Source: an uncultured bacterium
GTDB taxonomy: Bacteria > Bacteroidota > Bacteroidia > Bacteroidales > CAIXTV01
Direction of reading: 5' to 3'
Length of the DNA stretch: 45,463 nucleotides
Assembly (NCBI GenBank): GCA_903922465.1
Contig: CAIXTV010000022.1
Coordinates: 1-45,463, forward strand
Shown: piece by piece, positions 34,526-44,127 of the stretch
How the letters are laid out: each line of letters opens with the position of its first letter
Numbering within the stretch: the stretch's first letter is position 1
The notes under the pieces: generated by a model
Seen by the model: only the letters and a program-made list of their open reading frames with translations
Databases searched by the model: none
What the model was told of the DNA's origin: nothing
Translations under genes and position numbers: made by a program

Positions 34526-35656
34526 ATGAAGTTTACTAAGGAGTATGTCGATACATCATCATCAGCCAGAGCAGGTACCATCATAACTGCACATGGTGAA
34601 ATAAAAACTCCGATTTTTATGCCTGTTGGAACTATAGGTTCGGTGAAAGGGATACATATAAAGGAATTGCATGAGGATATCAAGGCGCAAATAATATTAG
34701 GAAATACCTATCATTTATATCTTCGTCCCGGTGCAGGGATTTTAGAACAGGCTGGGGGTTTGCATAAGTTTAATGGATGGCATAAGCCTATATTAACTGA
34801 TAGTGGTGGATATCAGGTTTATTCTCTTAGTGCAAACCGCAAACTTAATGAAGAAGGAGTTGTTTTTCGTTCTCATATTGATGGTTCAAAACATACTTTT
34901 ACACCCGAAAATGTTATGGATATACAGCGTAAGATTGGTGCTGATATTATGATGGCATTCGATGAGTGTACTCCTTTCCCTTGCGACTATACTTATGCTC
35001 AGAATTCGATGAAACTGACCCATAAGTGGCTCGATCGTTGCATTCAACAATTTGATAATACTGAATGCCCTTATGGTTACGAGCAAAATCTTTTTCCTAT
35101 AGTTCAAGGCAGCGTGTATAATGATTTGCGTAAGCAGAGTGCAGAATATATTGCGTCAAAAAAAGCAAATGGTTATGCTATTGGAGGTTTGTCTGTTGGC
35201 GAACCAATTGAAACCATGTATGAACTTACCGATTTAGTTTGCCAATATTTACCTGAGGAATCACCACGATATTTGATGGGAGTGGGCACTCCTGCCAATA
35301 TACTTGAATGTATTTCGTTAGGAGTTGATATGTTTGATTGTGTAATGCCCACCCGAAACGGAAGAAACGGAATGTTGTTTACTTCAGAGGGTATCATCAA
35401 TATTAAGAATGAAAAATGGAAGGACGACTTTAGTGCTATCGACCCAAATGGAAGTTCTTTCGTTGATGGTTTTTATTCTAAAGCATACCTCAGGCACTTA
35501 TTTGTGGCAGGTGAAATGCTTGGTCCTATGATAGGAAGTATCCATAATTTAGCATTTTATTTATGGTTGGTTGGTGAAGCACGAAATAAAATTATTTCAG
35601 GTGAGTTTTCAAATTGGAAAACAGTAATGGTCCAACGCTTACAAAATCGTTTATGA
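34526..35656 (+). CDS. tgt: tRNA-guanine (queuine) transglycosylase
   Basis: The 376-residue protein has the Tgt motifs GNTYHLYLRPG, D92 in LTDSGGYQVYS (general acid/base), FDECTPFP, GYAIGGLSVGEP and D271 in MFDCVMPTRNGRNG (nucleophile). It exchanges guanine 34 of GUN-anticodon tRNAs for preQ1. In the C-terminal part, where most bacterial enzymes have a CxCxxC zinc site, residues 306-316 read DPNGSSFVDGF with no cysteine; H340 is kept. From memory this loss is general in Bacteroidota. The stop overlaps the start of the lptF/G-like gene by ATGA. Confidence 0.96.
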   Translation: MKFTKEYVDTSSSARAGTIITAHGEIKTPIFMPVGTIGSVKGIHIKELHEDIKAQIILGNTYHLYLRPGAGILEQAGGLHKFNGWHKPILTDSGGYQVYSLSANRKLNEEGVVFRSHIDGSKHTFTPENVMDIQRKIGADIMMAFDECTPFPCDYTYAQNSMKLTHKWLDRCIQQFDNTECPYGYEQNLFPIVQGSVYNDLRKQSAEYIASKKANGYAIGGLSVGEPIETMYELTDLVCQYLPEESPRYLMGVGTPANILECISLGVDMFDCVMPTRNGRNGMLFTSEGIINIKNEKWKDDFSAIDPNGSSFVDGFYSKAYLRHLFVAGEMLGPMIGSIHNLAFYLWLVGEARNKIISGEFSNWKTVMVQRLQNRL

Positions 35657-36744
35657 GAATTCCTTTAAAGAAAATAGATATATACATTATTAGAAAGTTC
35701 CTGAGTACATTTTTCTACTCATTAGCTTTAATAATTGTGATTGTTATCATTTTTGATATTTCTGAAAAGGTAGATGATTTTATCGACAAACAAGCTCCCC
35801 TTAAGGAAATAGTTTTCCAATATTACTTGAATTTCATTCCTTATTTCGCAAATTTATTTAGTCCTCTCTTTACTTTTATTGCTGTCATATTCTTTACTTC
35901 AAAAATGGCCAGTCACACCGAAATTATTGCCATGTTGAGCAGTGGGGTGAGTTACCGAAGAATATTCAGGCCTTATTTGATTTCAGCAGTACTTATTGCG
36001 TTAATGTCGTTTTACCTTGCCAATTTCGTTATCCCACATTCTAATCAGATACGAATTAATTTCAGGAATAAGTATGTTGAGAAAATGACTAAAAATAAAG
36101 AGCGGAATATACATCTTCAGTTAAGCCCTGGTGTTTTTGCTTATGTTGAGTATTATGATAACCGCTTAAAAACAGCTTCAAATTTTTCACTCGAAAATAT
36201 GAGCTCTGAAGTAGGTATGTTTTATAAAATTACAGCAAGAAATATGGTTTATGATACCATTATCAACCAATGGACATTAAACGATTATTATAGGCGTACA
36301 TTTAATGGGATGCACGAACAAGTAGAAACTGGTAAAATGATGAGAGTTACCCTCCCTTTGAAACCTTCCGATTTCATGATACAGAAAGAAGATTACGAAA
36401 CTATGAATTATGGTGAGCTTAGGACTTATATTGATAAAGAGAAAATAAAAGGTTCTGATTTAATCAAACTCTATGAAGTTGAGAAACACAAAAGACTTGC
36501 ATTCCCATTCTCAACCATTATTTTAACAATGATAGGAATGGCTGTGTCGAGCAGGAAAATGCGGGGAGGAATAGGGATGCACCTAGGCTACGGCTTAATC
36601 GTAAGCTTTAGTTATATCTTGTTTATGCAAATTTCAACTACGTTTGCAACCTTTGGAAGCCTTCCGCCTATTATTGCAGTATGGATACCTAATTTAATCT
36701 TTGGTGTCATAGCAATGATAATGTTTCGGATGGCACCGAAATAA
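35653..36744 (+). CDS. LptF/LptG family permease
   Basis: The ATG at 35653 overlaps the tgt stop (ATGA) and gives MRIPLKKIDIYIIRKFLSTF. Extension to a TTG at 35614 is rejected. The 363-residue protein has the YjgP/YjgQ layout: two or three N-terminal membrane segments (FFYSLALIIVIVIIFDISEK, YFANLFSPLFTFIAVIFFTS), the MLSSGVSYRRI loop, a periplasmic jellyroll region (about 135-255), and three C-terminal segments (LAFPFSTIILTMIGMAVSSR to the end). LptF and LptG form the inner-membrane part of the exporter that drives LPS to the outer membrane. Which of the two this is cannot be told. The tgt-lptG order is common in the phylum. Confidence 0.92.
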   Translation: MRIPLKKIDIYIIRKFLSTFFYSLALIIVIVIIFDISEKVDDFIDKQAPLKEIVFQYYLNFIPYFANLFSPLFTFIAVIFFTSKMASHTEIIAMLSSGVSYRRIFRPYLISAVLIALMSFYLANFVIPHSNQIRINFRNKYVEKMTKNKERNIHLQLSPGVFAYVEYYDNRLKTASNFSLENMSSEVGMFYKITARNMVYDTIINQWTLNDYYRRTFNGMHEQVETGKMMRVTLPLKPSDFMIQKEDYETMNYGELRTYIDKEKIKGSDLIKLYEVEKHKRLAFPFSTIILTMIGMAVSSRKMRGGIGMHLGYGLIVSFSYILFMQISTTFATFGSLPPIIAVWIPNLIFGVIAMIMFRMAPK

Positions 36745-36770
36745 TAAAACAAAGTATTTTGAGTATAGTA

Positions 36771-36800
36771 TTTGTAATTTAAAAATATTGTGTATTTTTG
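36771..36800 (+). promoter_or_regulatory. Promoter of rpsT
   Basis: TTTG (36771-36774), 18 bases, then TATTTTTG (36793-36800): a good match to the Bacteroidota -33/-7 consensus. The ATG follows at 36830. Confidence 0.75.
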
Positions 36801-36829
36801 CAGTCCGTTAAAAACCGAAATTTGAATAT

Positions 36830-37087
36830 ATGGCAAATCATAAGTCTTCAATAAAAAGAATTAGAGCAAACGAAACACGTAGACTCCGTAACCGTTACGA
36901 TGCAAAAACAATGCGTAATGCATTAAAGAAATTCAGGGCACTTAATACAAAAGAACCTGCAGTTGAAAAATTACCTGATATGATTTCGCTTATTGATAAA
37001 TTAGCTAAGAAATCGGTTATTCATAAAAACAAAGCATCCAATTTAAAATCAAAACTCATGCGTCAAACACACGCTATGAGCAAATAA
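36830..37087 (+). CDS. rpsT: 30S ribosomal protein S20
   Basis: The 85-residue, strongly basic protein begins [20 protein letters not shown] and has [20 protein letters not shown] near its C-terminus, the S20 signature. S20 binds 16S rRNA early in assembly of the 30S subunit. Length is typical. It has its own promoter and a strong terminator, so it is a single-gene unit. Confidence 0.97.
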   Translation: MANHKSSIKRIRANETRRLRNRYDAKTMRNALKKFRALNTKEPAVEKLPDMISLIDKLAKKSVIHKNKASNLKSKLMRQTHAMSK

Positions 37088-37139
37088 TATTGCTTTTTTT
37101 TCTTAAAAAAAAGTAATTGTTTTCATTATTGTTAGGGTT

Positions 37140-37169
37140 AGCCTCTCTTGTAAAAGAGAGGCTTTTTTT
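37140..37169 (+). terminator. Rho-independent terminator of rpsT
   Basis: AGCCTCTCTT (37140-37149), loop GTAA, AAGAGAGGCT (37154-37163), then a T-run to 37169. Confidence 0.93.
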
Positions 37170-37264
37170 GTGCCCAAATTCCTCTTAGTTGGTTTTTGAC
37201 TGCAAAATACAGCTATGTATATATTTTGAAATCTATATTATTGACACAGGATTTAATGTTTTCA

Positions 37265-37294
37265 TTGCAGTTAAATCAAAAAAAATTAACTTTG
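37265..37294 (+). promoter_or_regulatory. Putative promoter of the hybrid kinase gene
   Basis: TTG (37265-37267), 19 bases, then TAACTTTG (37287-37294). The leader would be about 195 nt. I see nothing else between 37170 and 37494. Confidence 0.55.
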
Positions 37295-37494
37295 AAACCG
37301 CATACTTAGAACAGGCTTTGTTGTGAAATAACACAGAACCAATATTTTATTATAAATTTCATTAGTAATGTATAATAAGATCCTTCTTGAATTTCATGTA
37401 AATGACTTAATGGAGAAATTTAATAAGTAAAGGCATAATCGTAAATATATCGTTCAAGTCTATTAAGGTTTGAACTACATTAATAAAGAGCAAT

Positions 37495-40400
37495 ATGAAG
37501 CAGAATAATCGTAAAGCAAAAGCCGACAATCTTCGCAAAAAGGCAGAAGACCGTTTGGAAAAGGTAACCCCACTCCAAAATGCCCACCCTCTTACTGATG
37601 TTGAAGCTTTGAAACTCCAACACGAGTTTGAGGTGCATAAAGTAGAACTGGAAATGCAGAATCATGAACTCATTCGTGCAAAGGAGCAAGCTGAGGCCGA
37701 TGCCATAAAGTATGCTTATTTGTACGATTTTGCACCTACTGCTTATTTCACTCTTACTAAATTGGGGGAAATTTGCGAACTAAATCTTTGTGGTGCAAAT
37801 ATGCTTGGTGTTGAAAGAAGGAATTTAAACCGTAGACGATTTGTTGATTTCTTATCTTTAGAAAGCAAATCAAGTTTCATGCCTTTTTTAGAATTGGTGT
37901 TTAAAAGCAAAACGCAGTCAAGTTGTGAGTTGACTTTGGCAAGTGAAAGTAAGTCCCCCGTGCATATTCATTTGACTGCAAAGTTTGAAGAAAAAACAGA
38001 TCACTACCTCCTAAACGCTGTTGATGTTTCGCAACGAGTAATATTAGAAAAAGCCGGAGAAGTAAATGATGCAAGGTTAGAATTGGCCATGAAAGGAGCA
38101 AGTATGGCTTGGTGGGAAATGGATGTTATAACAGGAAATGTTTTTTTTGGGAAACAGAAAACTGATATGCTCGGCTATCCTAAGAAAGAGTTTACTCATT
38201 ATAAACATTTCACTGATCTACTTCACCCTGATGATTATGAAAAAGCCATGTTGGCCATGAAAGAGCACTTGCAGGGAACATTAGATAAATATGAAGTAGA
38301 ATATAGAATTAGAACTAAATCAGGAGAGTATATTTGGTTTTATGATGTTGGTTCAATTACTGAAAGAGATTCTAGCGGAAAGCCCCTGAAATTAGATGGA
38401 ATCGTAATAAACACTAGCGATCGTAAGATAGCAGAGTTAAACCTTCAAGAGGTTACTGCGCGTAGAAATGCTATAACGGAAACAGCTAAGGATGCCATTT
38501 TGATGATGGATGAAAAAGGTAAAATAAGCTTTTGGAATGGGGCAGCCGAAAATATGTTCGGATATTCAAGTACTGAAGCTTTCGGCAAAAACTTACATGA
38601 TTTAATGGCCCCTTCTCAGTATCATGAAGCACATAATGCAGCCTTTCCTGAGTTTCAGAAGACAGGCGATGGAAGTGGAATGGATAAAATACGAGATTTG
38701 TTTGCGATTCGAAAAGATGGAAAGGAAATAGCCGTGCAGATTTCGGTTTCATCAATTAATATCGACGATGCTTGGCATTCAGTGGGTATCATAAGGGATG
38801 TCACTGATCGAAAACAGGCTGCAGATGCATTGTTAGAAAGCGAATTGCGTTTCAGGCATTTAGCTGACACTGCACCGGTCTTAATTTGGATGTCAGGTAT
38901 AGATACTTTATGCAATTACTTTAATCAAACCTGGCTTAACTTTACCGGCAGAACCCTTGAACAAGAAATGGGAAATGGGTGGGCAGAAGGGGTTCATCCC
39001 GAAGACTTACAGGTTTGTCTCGATACCTATCTTGAATCTTTCAAAATGCAGGTCTCCTTTAGAATGGAATACCGCCTTATGCACGCCGATGGTGAATATC
39101 ATTGGTTATTGGATAATGGTGTGCCCCGTTTTACAACCGATGGTGAATTCTTAGGTTATATTGGCTCCTGTTTTGATATTTCCGAAAGGAAGAAAGTTGA
39201 AGAAGGCATGCAAATACTAAGCCTAGCCGTTGAGCAAAGTAAAGCCTCAATTGAAATTACTGATATTAATGGGAATATTGAATATGTAAACTCTGCAGTT
39301 TATGAGCTTACTGGGTATGAAACAAGTGAATTATTAGGAAAAAACGCCAGGATTTTTAGTGGTGGAGAAAAACCAAAAGAAGAATATAAGAAGCTTTGGG
39401 ATGTTATCACCGCTGGTGGGGTATGGAAAGGGGAGTTTCATAATAAAAAGAAGAACGGGGACTTATATTGGGAGAGTGCGATTATATCCCCAGTAAAAAA
39501 TGCAAAAGGGGAGATAGTGAAATTCATGGCTCTAAAAGAAGATATAACTGCAAGCAAAGAAACTAATGAAAAAATCTTAATGCTTGTTAAAGCCATACAT
39601 AGCATTGGCGAATGTGTGGTTATTACCGATTTGGATGATAGAATCATATATGTTAATAAGGCGTTTGTCGACCTTTTTCAATATGAAGAAAATGAATTGA
39701 TTGGACAGAATGTAGAAATTATTCGTTCGCCAAATAATTTATTGGATAATGTTGTAGATATACTCCCTACAACCTTGAAAGGGGGATGGCAGGGTGTAAT
39801 TATTAACAGAAAAAAAGACGGTACTGAAGTACCTCTTTTGCTATCAACTTCTATTGTTCATGACGAAGAAGATAAGCCCCTTGCATTAATTGGGGTTGCT
39901 ATTGACATCACCGAACGTAATAAGATAGAAGCCGAGAGAAACCACCAATTGGGTTTAATTAGTTCTTTGCTCGATGCCATTCCTGATATTATTTTCTTTA
40001 AAGATACGGAGGGTGTATATTTAGGCTGTAATCCTGCCTTTTCGGAGTTTTTTGGCAAACAAAAAGAAGATATTGTTGGTAAAACTGACTATGATTTATT
40101 TGATAGGGAGGCCGCTGATTCTTTTAGAAATAATGATGCTGAAATGTTGAAAAACAAACTATTCCATCAAAATGAAGAGTGGATAACTAGTGTTGATGGG
40201 AGAAAAATTCTTGTCGATACTCTTAAAACCCCTTTTTGGGCAAAAGATGGTAGCCTTATAGGTATTCTTGGAATTAGCCGAGATATTACCGAGAAAAAAG
40301 CTGCAGGAGATAAAATTAGAGAGGGGGAAGCTCGTTTCGATTTACTTGCTGAAATTAGTAAGGTTATGCATTGGGAAGTGGATGCAAATGGGTTGATTAC

Positions 40401-42498
40401 TTACATCAGTCCTGTTTGTATCAGTATCTTAGGCTATCAACCAAAAGAAATTATTGAAAAAAAATACTTCTACGATTTATACCCTGAAGAAACAAGAGAG
40501 GAAAGAAAGTTGAGAACACAGCAAATATTCGAAGGCAAGTCGGCTTTTACAAATGTTGAAAGCCAAATTGTTGCAAAAGACGGGGATATTGTTTGGGTCT
40601 CAGCAAGTGGAGTTCCATTAATCGATATGGAAGGTAAGTTACTAGGATATAGTGGCTCTTTTACGGATATATCTAATAGGAAAAAAATTGAAATTAAATT
40701 GGCTCAAGCGGCCACCCGTCTTGCATTGGCTACTCGTGGAAGTGGTATAGGAGTTTGGGACTTAGATATTGTAAATGATAATTTAGAATGGGATGAGCAG
40801 ATGTTTGAACTATATGGTTGCAATAAAGATCATAAAACTAAGGCAAGTGATGTTTGGCTTTCAGAAGTTCATCCTGAAGATATTTGGAGGGTTGAAAGGG
40901 AAATGGTCATGGCCATACGTGGTGAAAAAGAATATGACACAGAGTATCGTGTAATATGGCCTGATGGTTCTATCAGATTTTTGAGGGCTTTGGCTGTTAT
41001 TATGCATGACGATTCAGGTAATCCCTTGCACATGATTGGAACCAATTGGGATATTAGCGAGCTAAAATGTAATGTTGCAGGACTTATGAAAGCCAAGCAG
41101 GAAGCCGAAACTGCCAATAAATCAAAGAGTGTTTTTCTGGCTAATATGTCGCATGAAATCAGAACTCCCTTAAACGCTATTATCGGATTTTCACAACTCA
41201 TGATGCGCGATAAAAACACAAATGATTCACAAAAAGACTACAATTTATCTATCATAAGAGCAGGAGAGCATCTTTCGGCACTTATAAATGATGTGTTGGA
41301 ATTATCGAAAATGGAAGCAGGTCGCCTTGAATTAAATCCTTCCCATATCGATTTATATGCCCTCTTTACCGATATTAAGATGATATTCGAAAAACAAGCG
41401 CAATTGAAACAGCTCCAATTTGTTTTTGAAATTGATGATAATCTACCTAACTATGTTTTTATTGATGATAATAAGCTTCGTAGGATATTTATTAATTTGA
41501 TTGGAAATGCTATTAAATTCACCGAAACAGGTGGGATTAGCGTACACGTTGGGTATGATGAACAGCAAGATAGCAAGAAGTTATTGTTGGTTGAAATAGA
41601 AGATACAGGTGAAGGTATTCACGAAGAGGAGTTGGGAAAACTCTTTAAACAATTCGAACAAACAAGTAGTGGAGTTAAAGCCAGCAGTGGTAGTGGGTTG
41701 GGGCTTGCCTTGAGTCGCGAATTGGTCGTTTTGATGGGTGGCGATATTAAAGTTATTAGCCAACCTGGGAAAGGTTCGGTGTTCTCCTTTTTTGTTGAGA
41801 TTAATGAGGGCCAGGCCACTATAAATCATACGCAAATATCAAAGCGTGTTATTGGCTTAAAAGAAGGCGAACCAGCGTATCGCATTTTGGTGGTCGATGA
41901 TAATGAGGAAAACATCAAATTGATGGGAAGCCTTTTGGGTTTGGTGGGATTTCAAATTAAAGAAGCCCATAATGGGATAGAAGCTATAGCTGTATTTGAG
42001 CAATGGAATCCCGATCTCATTTTAATGGATATCAGAATGCCTAAGATGGATGGTTTTGAGGCAAGTCGGCGCATTAAATCAAGCGAAAAAGGCAAAAATA
42101 TGCCTATCATTGCGCTTACAGCCACTGCTTTTAAAGAAGATCAGGCTGATATAGAAGCTGCTGGTATGCAGGCTTTTATTAGAAAACCATTCAAGGAAAA
42201 CGAATTGTTTGAAATTATTGGGAACGGGCTTAGTCTTGAATATGTTTATGAGGAGGAGGCGCCAGTTGCTCAAAACAAACATCTTAGTAGCTTGCAATCT
42301 ATAGAAAAGAAAGCTGGAGATTTGCCCAATAGCTTGGTGTTAAAAATGGCCGAGGCTATTTCTGTCGCCGATTTAGACCTTTTAATCGATTTAATCAGCA
42401 GCATTGAACAGGATTATCCTGAACTTGCAAAGCACCTACTTGCATTGGCGAATAATTACGATTACGACCGCATAAGAAAGTTGTTGGGAGTTGGATAA
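37495..42498 (+). CDS. Hybrid sensor histidine kinase with nine PAS domains and a receiver
   Basis: The 1667-residue protein has no membrane segment or signal peptide. A short coiled coil (about 1-65; VHKVELEMQNHELIRAKEQA) is followed by nine PAS/PAC units starting at about 70, 190, 325, 452, 576, 698, 822, 945 and 1072, most ending in a DIT/DIS-[ED]-RK linker. Next come HisKA with H1220 in ANMSHEIRTPLNAIIGFS, HATPase_c (NLIGNAIKFTE at about 1332; EDTGEGI; GSGLGLALSRELV), and a receiver with D1512 in LILMDIRMPKMDGFE. A ~75-residue helical tail ends the protein. It should autophosphorylate on H1220 and pass phosphate to D1512. PAS ligands are not readable. It is 86 bp upstream of the receiver-kinase gene at 42585, the likely partner. 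Confidence 0.95.
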   Translation: MKQNNRKAKADNLRKKAEDRLEKVTPLQNAHPLTDVEALKLQHEFEVHKVELEMQNHELIRAKEQAEADAIKYAYLYDFAPTAYFTLTKLGEICELNLCGANMLGVERRNLNRRRFVDFLSLESKSSFMPFLELVFKSKTQSSCELTLASESKSPVHIHLTAKFEEKTDHYLLNAVDVSQRVILEKAGEVNDARLELAMKGASMAWWEMDVITGNVFFGKQKTDMLGYPKKEFTHYKHFTDLLHPDDYEKAMLAMKEHLQGTLDKYEVEYRIRTKSGEYIWFYDVGSITERDSSGKPLKLDGIVINTSDRKIAELNLQEVTARRNAITETAKDAILMMDEKGKISFWNGAAENMFGYSSTEAFGKNLHDLMAPSQYHEAHNAAFPEFQKTGDGSGMDKIRDLFAIRKDGKEIAVQISVSSINIDDAWHSVGIIRDVTDRKQAADALLESELRFRHLADTAPVLIWMSGIDTLCNYFNQTWLNFTGRTLEQEMGNGWAEGVHPEDLQVCLDTYLESFKMQVSFRMEYRLMHADGEYHWLLDNGVPRFTTDGEFLGYIGSCFDISERKKVEEGMQILSLAVEQSKASIEITDINGNIEYVNSAVYELTGYETSELLGKNARIFSGGEKPKEEYKKLWDVITAGGVWKGEFHNKKKNGDLYWESAIISPVKNAKGEIVKFMALKEDITASKETNEKILMLVKAIHSIGECVVITDLDDRIIYVNKAFVDLFQYEENELIGQNVEIIRSPNNLLDNVVDILPTTLKGGWQGVIINRKKDGTEVPLLLSTSIVHDEEDKPLALIGVAIDITERNKIEAERNHQLGLISSLLDAIPDIIFFKDTEGVYLGCNPAFSEFFGKQKEDIVGKTDYDLFDREAADSFRNNDAEMLKNKLFHQNEEWITSVDGRKILVDTLKTPFWAKDGSLIGILGISRDITEKKAAGDKIREGEARFDLLAEISKVMHWEVDANGLITYISPVCISILGYQPKEIIEKKYFYDLYPEETREERKLRTQQIFEGKSAFTNVESQIVAKDGDIVWVSASGVPLIDMEGKLLGYSGSFTDISNRKKIEIKLAQAATRLALATRGSGIGVWDLDIVNDNLEWDEQMFELYGCNKDHKTKASDVWLSEVHPEDIWRVEREMVMAIRGEKEYDTEYRVIWPDGSIRFLRALAVIMHDDSGNPLHMIGTNWDISELKCNVAGLMKAKQEAETANKSKSVFLANMSHEIRTPLNAIIGFSQLMMRDKNTNDSQKDYNLSIIRAGEHLSALINDVLELSKMEAGRLELNPSHIDLYALFTDIKMIFEKQAQLKQLQFVFEIDDNLPNYVFIDDNKLRRIFINLIGNAIKFTETGGISVHVGYDEQQDSKKLLLVEIEDTGEGIHEEELGKLFKQFEQTSSGVKASSGSGLGLALSRELVVLMGGDIKVISQPGKGSVFSFFVEINEGQATINHTQISKRVIGLKEGEPAYRILVVDDNEENIKLMGSLLGLVGFQIKEAHNGIEAIAVFEQWNPDLILMDIRMPKMDGFEASRRIKSSEKGKNMPIIALTATAFKEDQADIEAAGMQAFIRKPFKENELFEIIGNGLSLEYVYEEEAPVAQNKHLSSLQSIEKKAGDLPNSLVLKMAEAISVADLDLLIDLISSIEQDYPELAKHLLALANNYDYDRIRKLLGVG

Positions 42499-42584
42499 TA
42501 GGAGTGAAAAATTTAAAACTAATTCATTGAATTTCGATTCCTCAATTTGAAATTACCAATGTTACTTCATGAATATAAATAATA

Positions 42585-43733
42585 ATGGATAAAAAGAATA
42601 TAAAAAATGATAGTGTAAGCGGAGAATCCATCCCCAACATTCTAATTGTTGACGATATTGCCGCCAACCTTAAAGTTTTGGGCGAAATTCTTAAAAGTTA
42701 TGGATATAAAGTGCGTCCGGTTCCCAATGGAAGGCTGGCTTTGGAAGTAGCTGAAAAGGAAAAGCCCGACCTCATACTTCTCGATATCATGATGCCCGAA
42801 ATGGATGGCTTTGAGGTGTGTCGCCGTTTAAAAGAGAAGGAAAGTTTAAGAGAAATTCCTGTTATTTTCATAAGTGCGCTAAACGATACAAGCGATATTG
42901 TCAATGCTTTTACTGCCGGAGGAGTTGATTATATCACCAAGCCTTTCAATGCCGAAGAGGTGAAAGCCAGAGTGGCTACCCATATTCAAATATGCAGGCA
43001 AAACCAAATTCTTAAGGATCAAAGTCGTCAACTTAAAGACCTTATGAATACCAAAGACAAGCTTTTTTCAATTATTTCGCACGATTTGAGGAGCCCTTTC
43101 ACAGTTTTGATTTGGTTTAGTGAGATGCTGATGGAAAAAGCTGGCAAATTAGATAAAGAGAAAATAGTGGAGTTATCCACTGATATTAATAGTGTTTCAA
43201 CTGCAACCTTGGTGCTCTTGGATAATTTATTGCAGTGGGCACGCATTCAGCAAGGATTATTAGTCCCCGTTTTAAGGAAAATTAATCTAAAAGATATTGC
43301 TTTTGGCATAAGCATACTTAGCGAAGAGAATGCAAAAAGTAAAGATATTGTATTAAAAAACAATATTAATAAAGATGTATTTGCTTATGGAGATATGGAA
43401 ATGACTAAAGTTGTTCTGCGAAATCTTATTTCAAACGCATTGAAATTCACCAAAAAAGAAGGTTCAATATCAATAGATGTCTTCGAACGCGATGCTTTTA
43501 TCGAAATTAAGGTGGCAGATAATGGGACAGGAATTTCATCCGAAAGAATTCCTTATCTTTTTAAAATTGACCGAAACACTTCAACCGTTGGCACTGCCGA
43601 TGAAAAAGGTTCGGGTTTGGGTTTGATGCTCTGTAAAGAATTAATTGAAATGCAGGGAGGAAGCATTTGGTTAGAAAGCGAAATGGGAAAAGGAAGTGTT
43701 TTCTCAATTTCTTTACCGAAAAATCAATCTTAG
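42585..43733 (+). CDS. Response regulator receiver fused to a histidine kinase
   Basis: The 382-residue protein has an N-terminal receiver (about 17-135) with D67 in LILLDIMMPEMDGFEVC, followed by HisKA with H166 in LFSIISHDLRSPFTVLIWFS and HATPase_c with NLISNALKFTK, VADNGTGIS and GSGLGLMLCKEL. It has no sensor domain, no membrane segment and no DNA-binding output. Receiver-kinase proteins of this sort take a signal from another kinase and pass it on, so the nine-PAS kinase just upstream is the natural partner. The final target is not in the window. The two are on the same strand and likely share a transcript. Confidence 0.94.
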   Translation: MDKKNIKNDSVSGESIPNILIVDDIAANLKVLGEILKSYGYKVRPVPNGRLALEVAEKEKPDLILLDIMMPEMDGFEVCRRLKEKESLREIPVIFISALNDTSDIVNAFTAGGVDYITKPFNAEEVKARVATHIQICRQNQILKDQSRQLKDLMNTKDKLFSIISHDLRSPFTVLIWFSEMLMEKAGKLDKEKIVELSTDINSVSTATLVLLDNLLQWARIQQGLLVPVLRKINLKDIAFGISILSEENAKSKDIVLKNNINKDVFAYGDMEMTKVVLRNLISNALKFTKKEGSISIDVFERDAFIEIKVADNGTGISSERIPYLFKIDRNTSTVGTADEKGSGLGLMLCKELIEMQGGSIWLESEMGKGSVFSISLPKNQS

Positions 43734-44037
43734 AAAGCATTCTGAAAAAAGCCTAGAACAAGCATGTTTCAGAGGGTTTTTCCTTGATTTATGTCATTAT
43801 TTATAGGATGAAATTATAGAATTAGGGATATAAGTCTCTTAGAACGAATGCACAAAAACAAAATTTAGGTCTTGTGCTACTATGATGAGGTCAATTATGA
43901 CTTTAATAATATATTTTTTTAGGAAGATAAAGGAATATCTTGCAAAATATGCTTTTTCTTTTTGTATTTTGTTGATTTGAAGACGGCAACTTAGCCCCTC
44001 TATGAAAAATCATTTTCAAGAAACGACTATTAAATTG
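43734..44037. other. Gene-free stretch between kinase operon and IS
   Basis: A weak hairpin, TCTGAAA with TTTCAGA (about 43750-43780), followed by GGGTTTTTCC may end the kinase transcript. Nothing else is recognisable, and no disrupted gene is seen at the left end of the IS. Confidence 0.5.
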
Positions 44038-44083
44038 CATAACTGTCCGAACAAATAAATAAAAAAAGAAAAGCTCAAAAGTG

Positions 44084-44091
44084 TATATTTG
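44084..44091 (+). promoter_or_regulatory. Putative -7 box for the transposase gene
   Basis: TATATTTG matches TAnnTTTG; the ATG at 44128 is 36 bases downstream. Confidence 0.5.
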
Positions 44092-44127
44092 TAATTCCAA
44101 ACACAATTATAACTAAAGAACTTTTCT

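Noticed and set aside
37171-37494. Riboswitch or small RNA in the long leader before the hybrid kinase
   Set aside because: I could not find a conserved stem set or known motif; only a promoter-like pair was kept.
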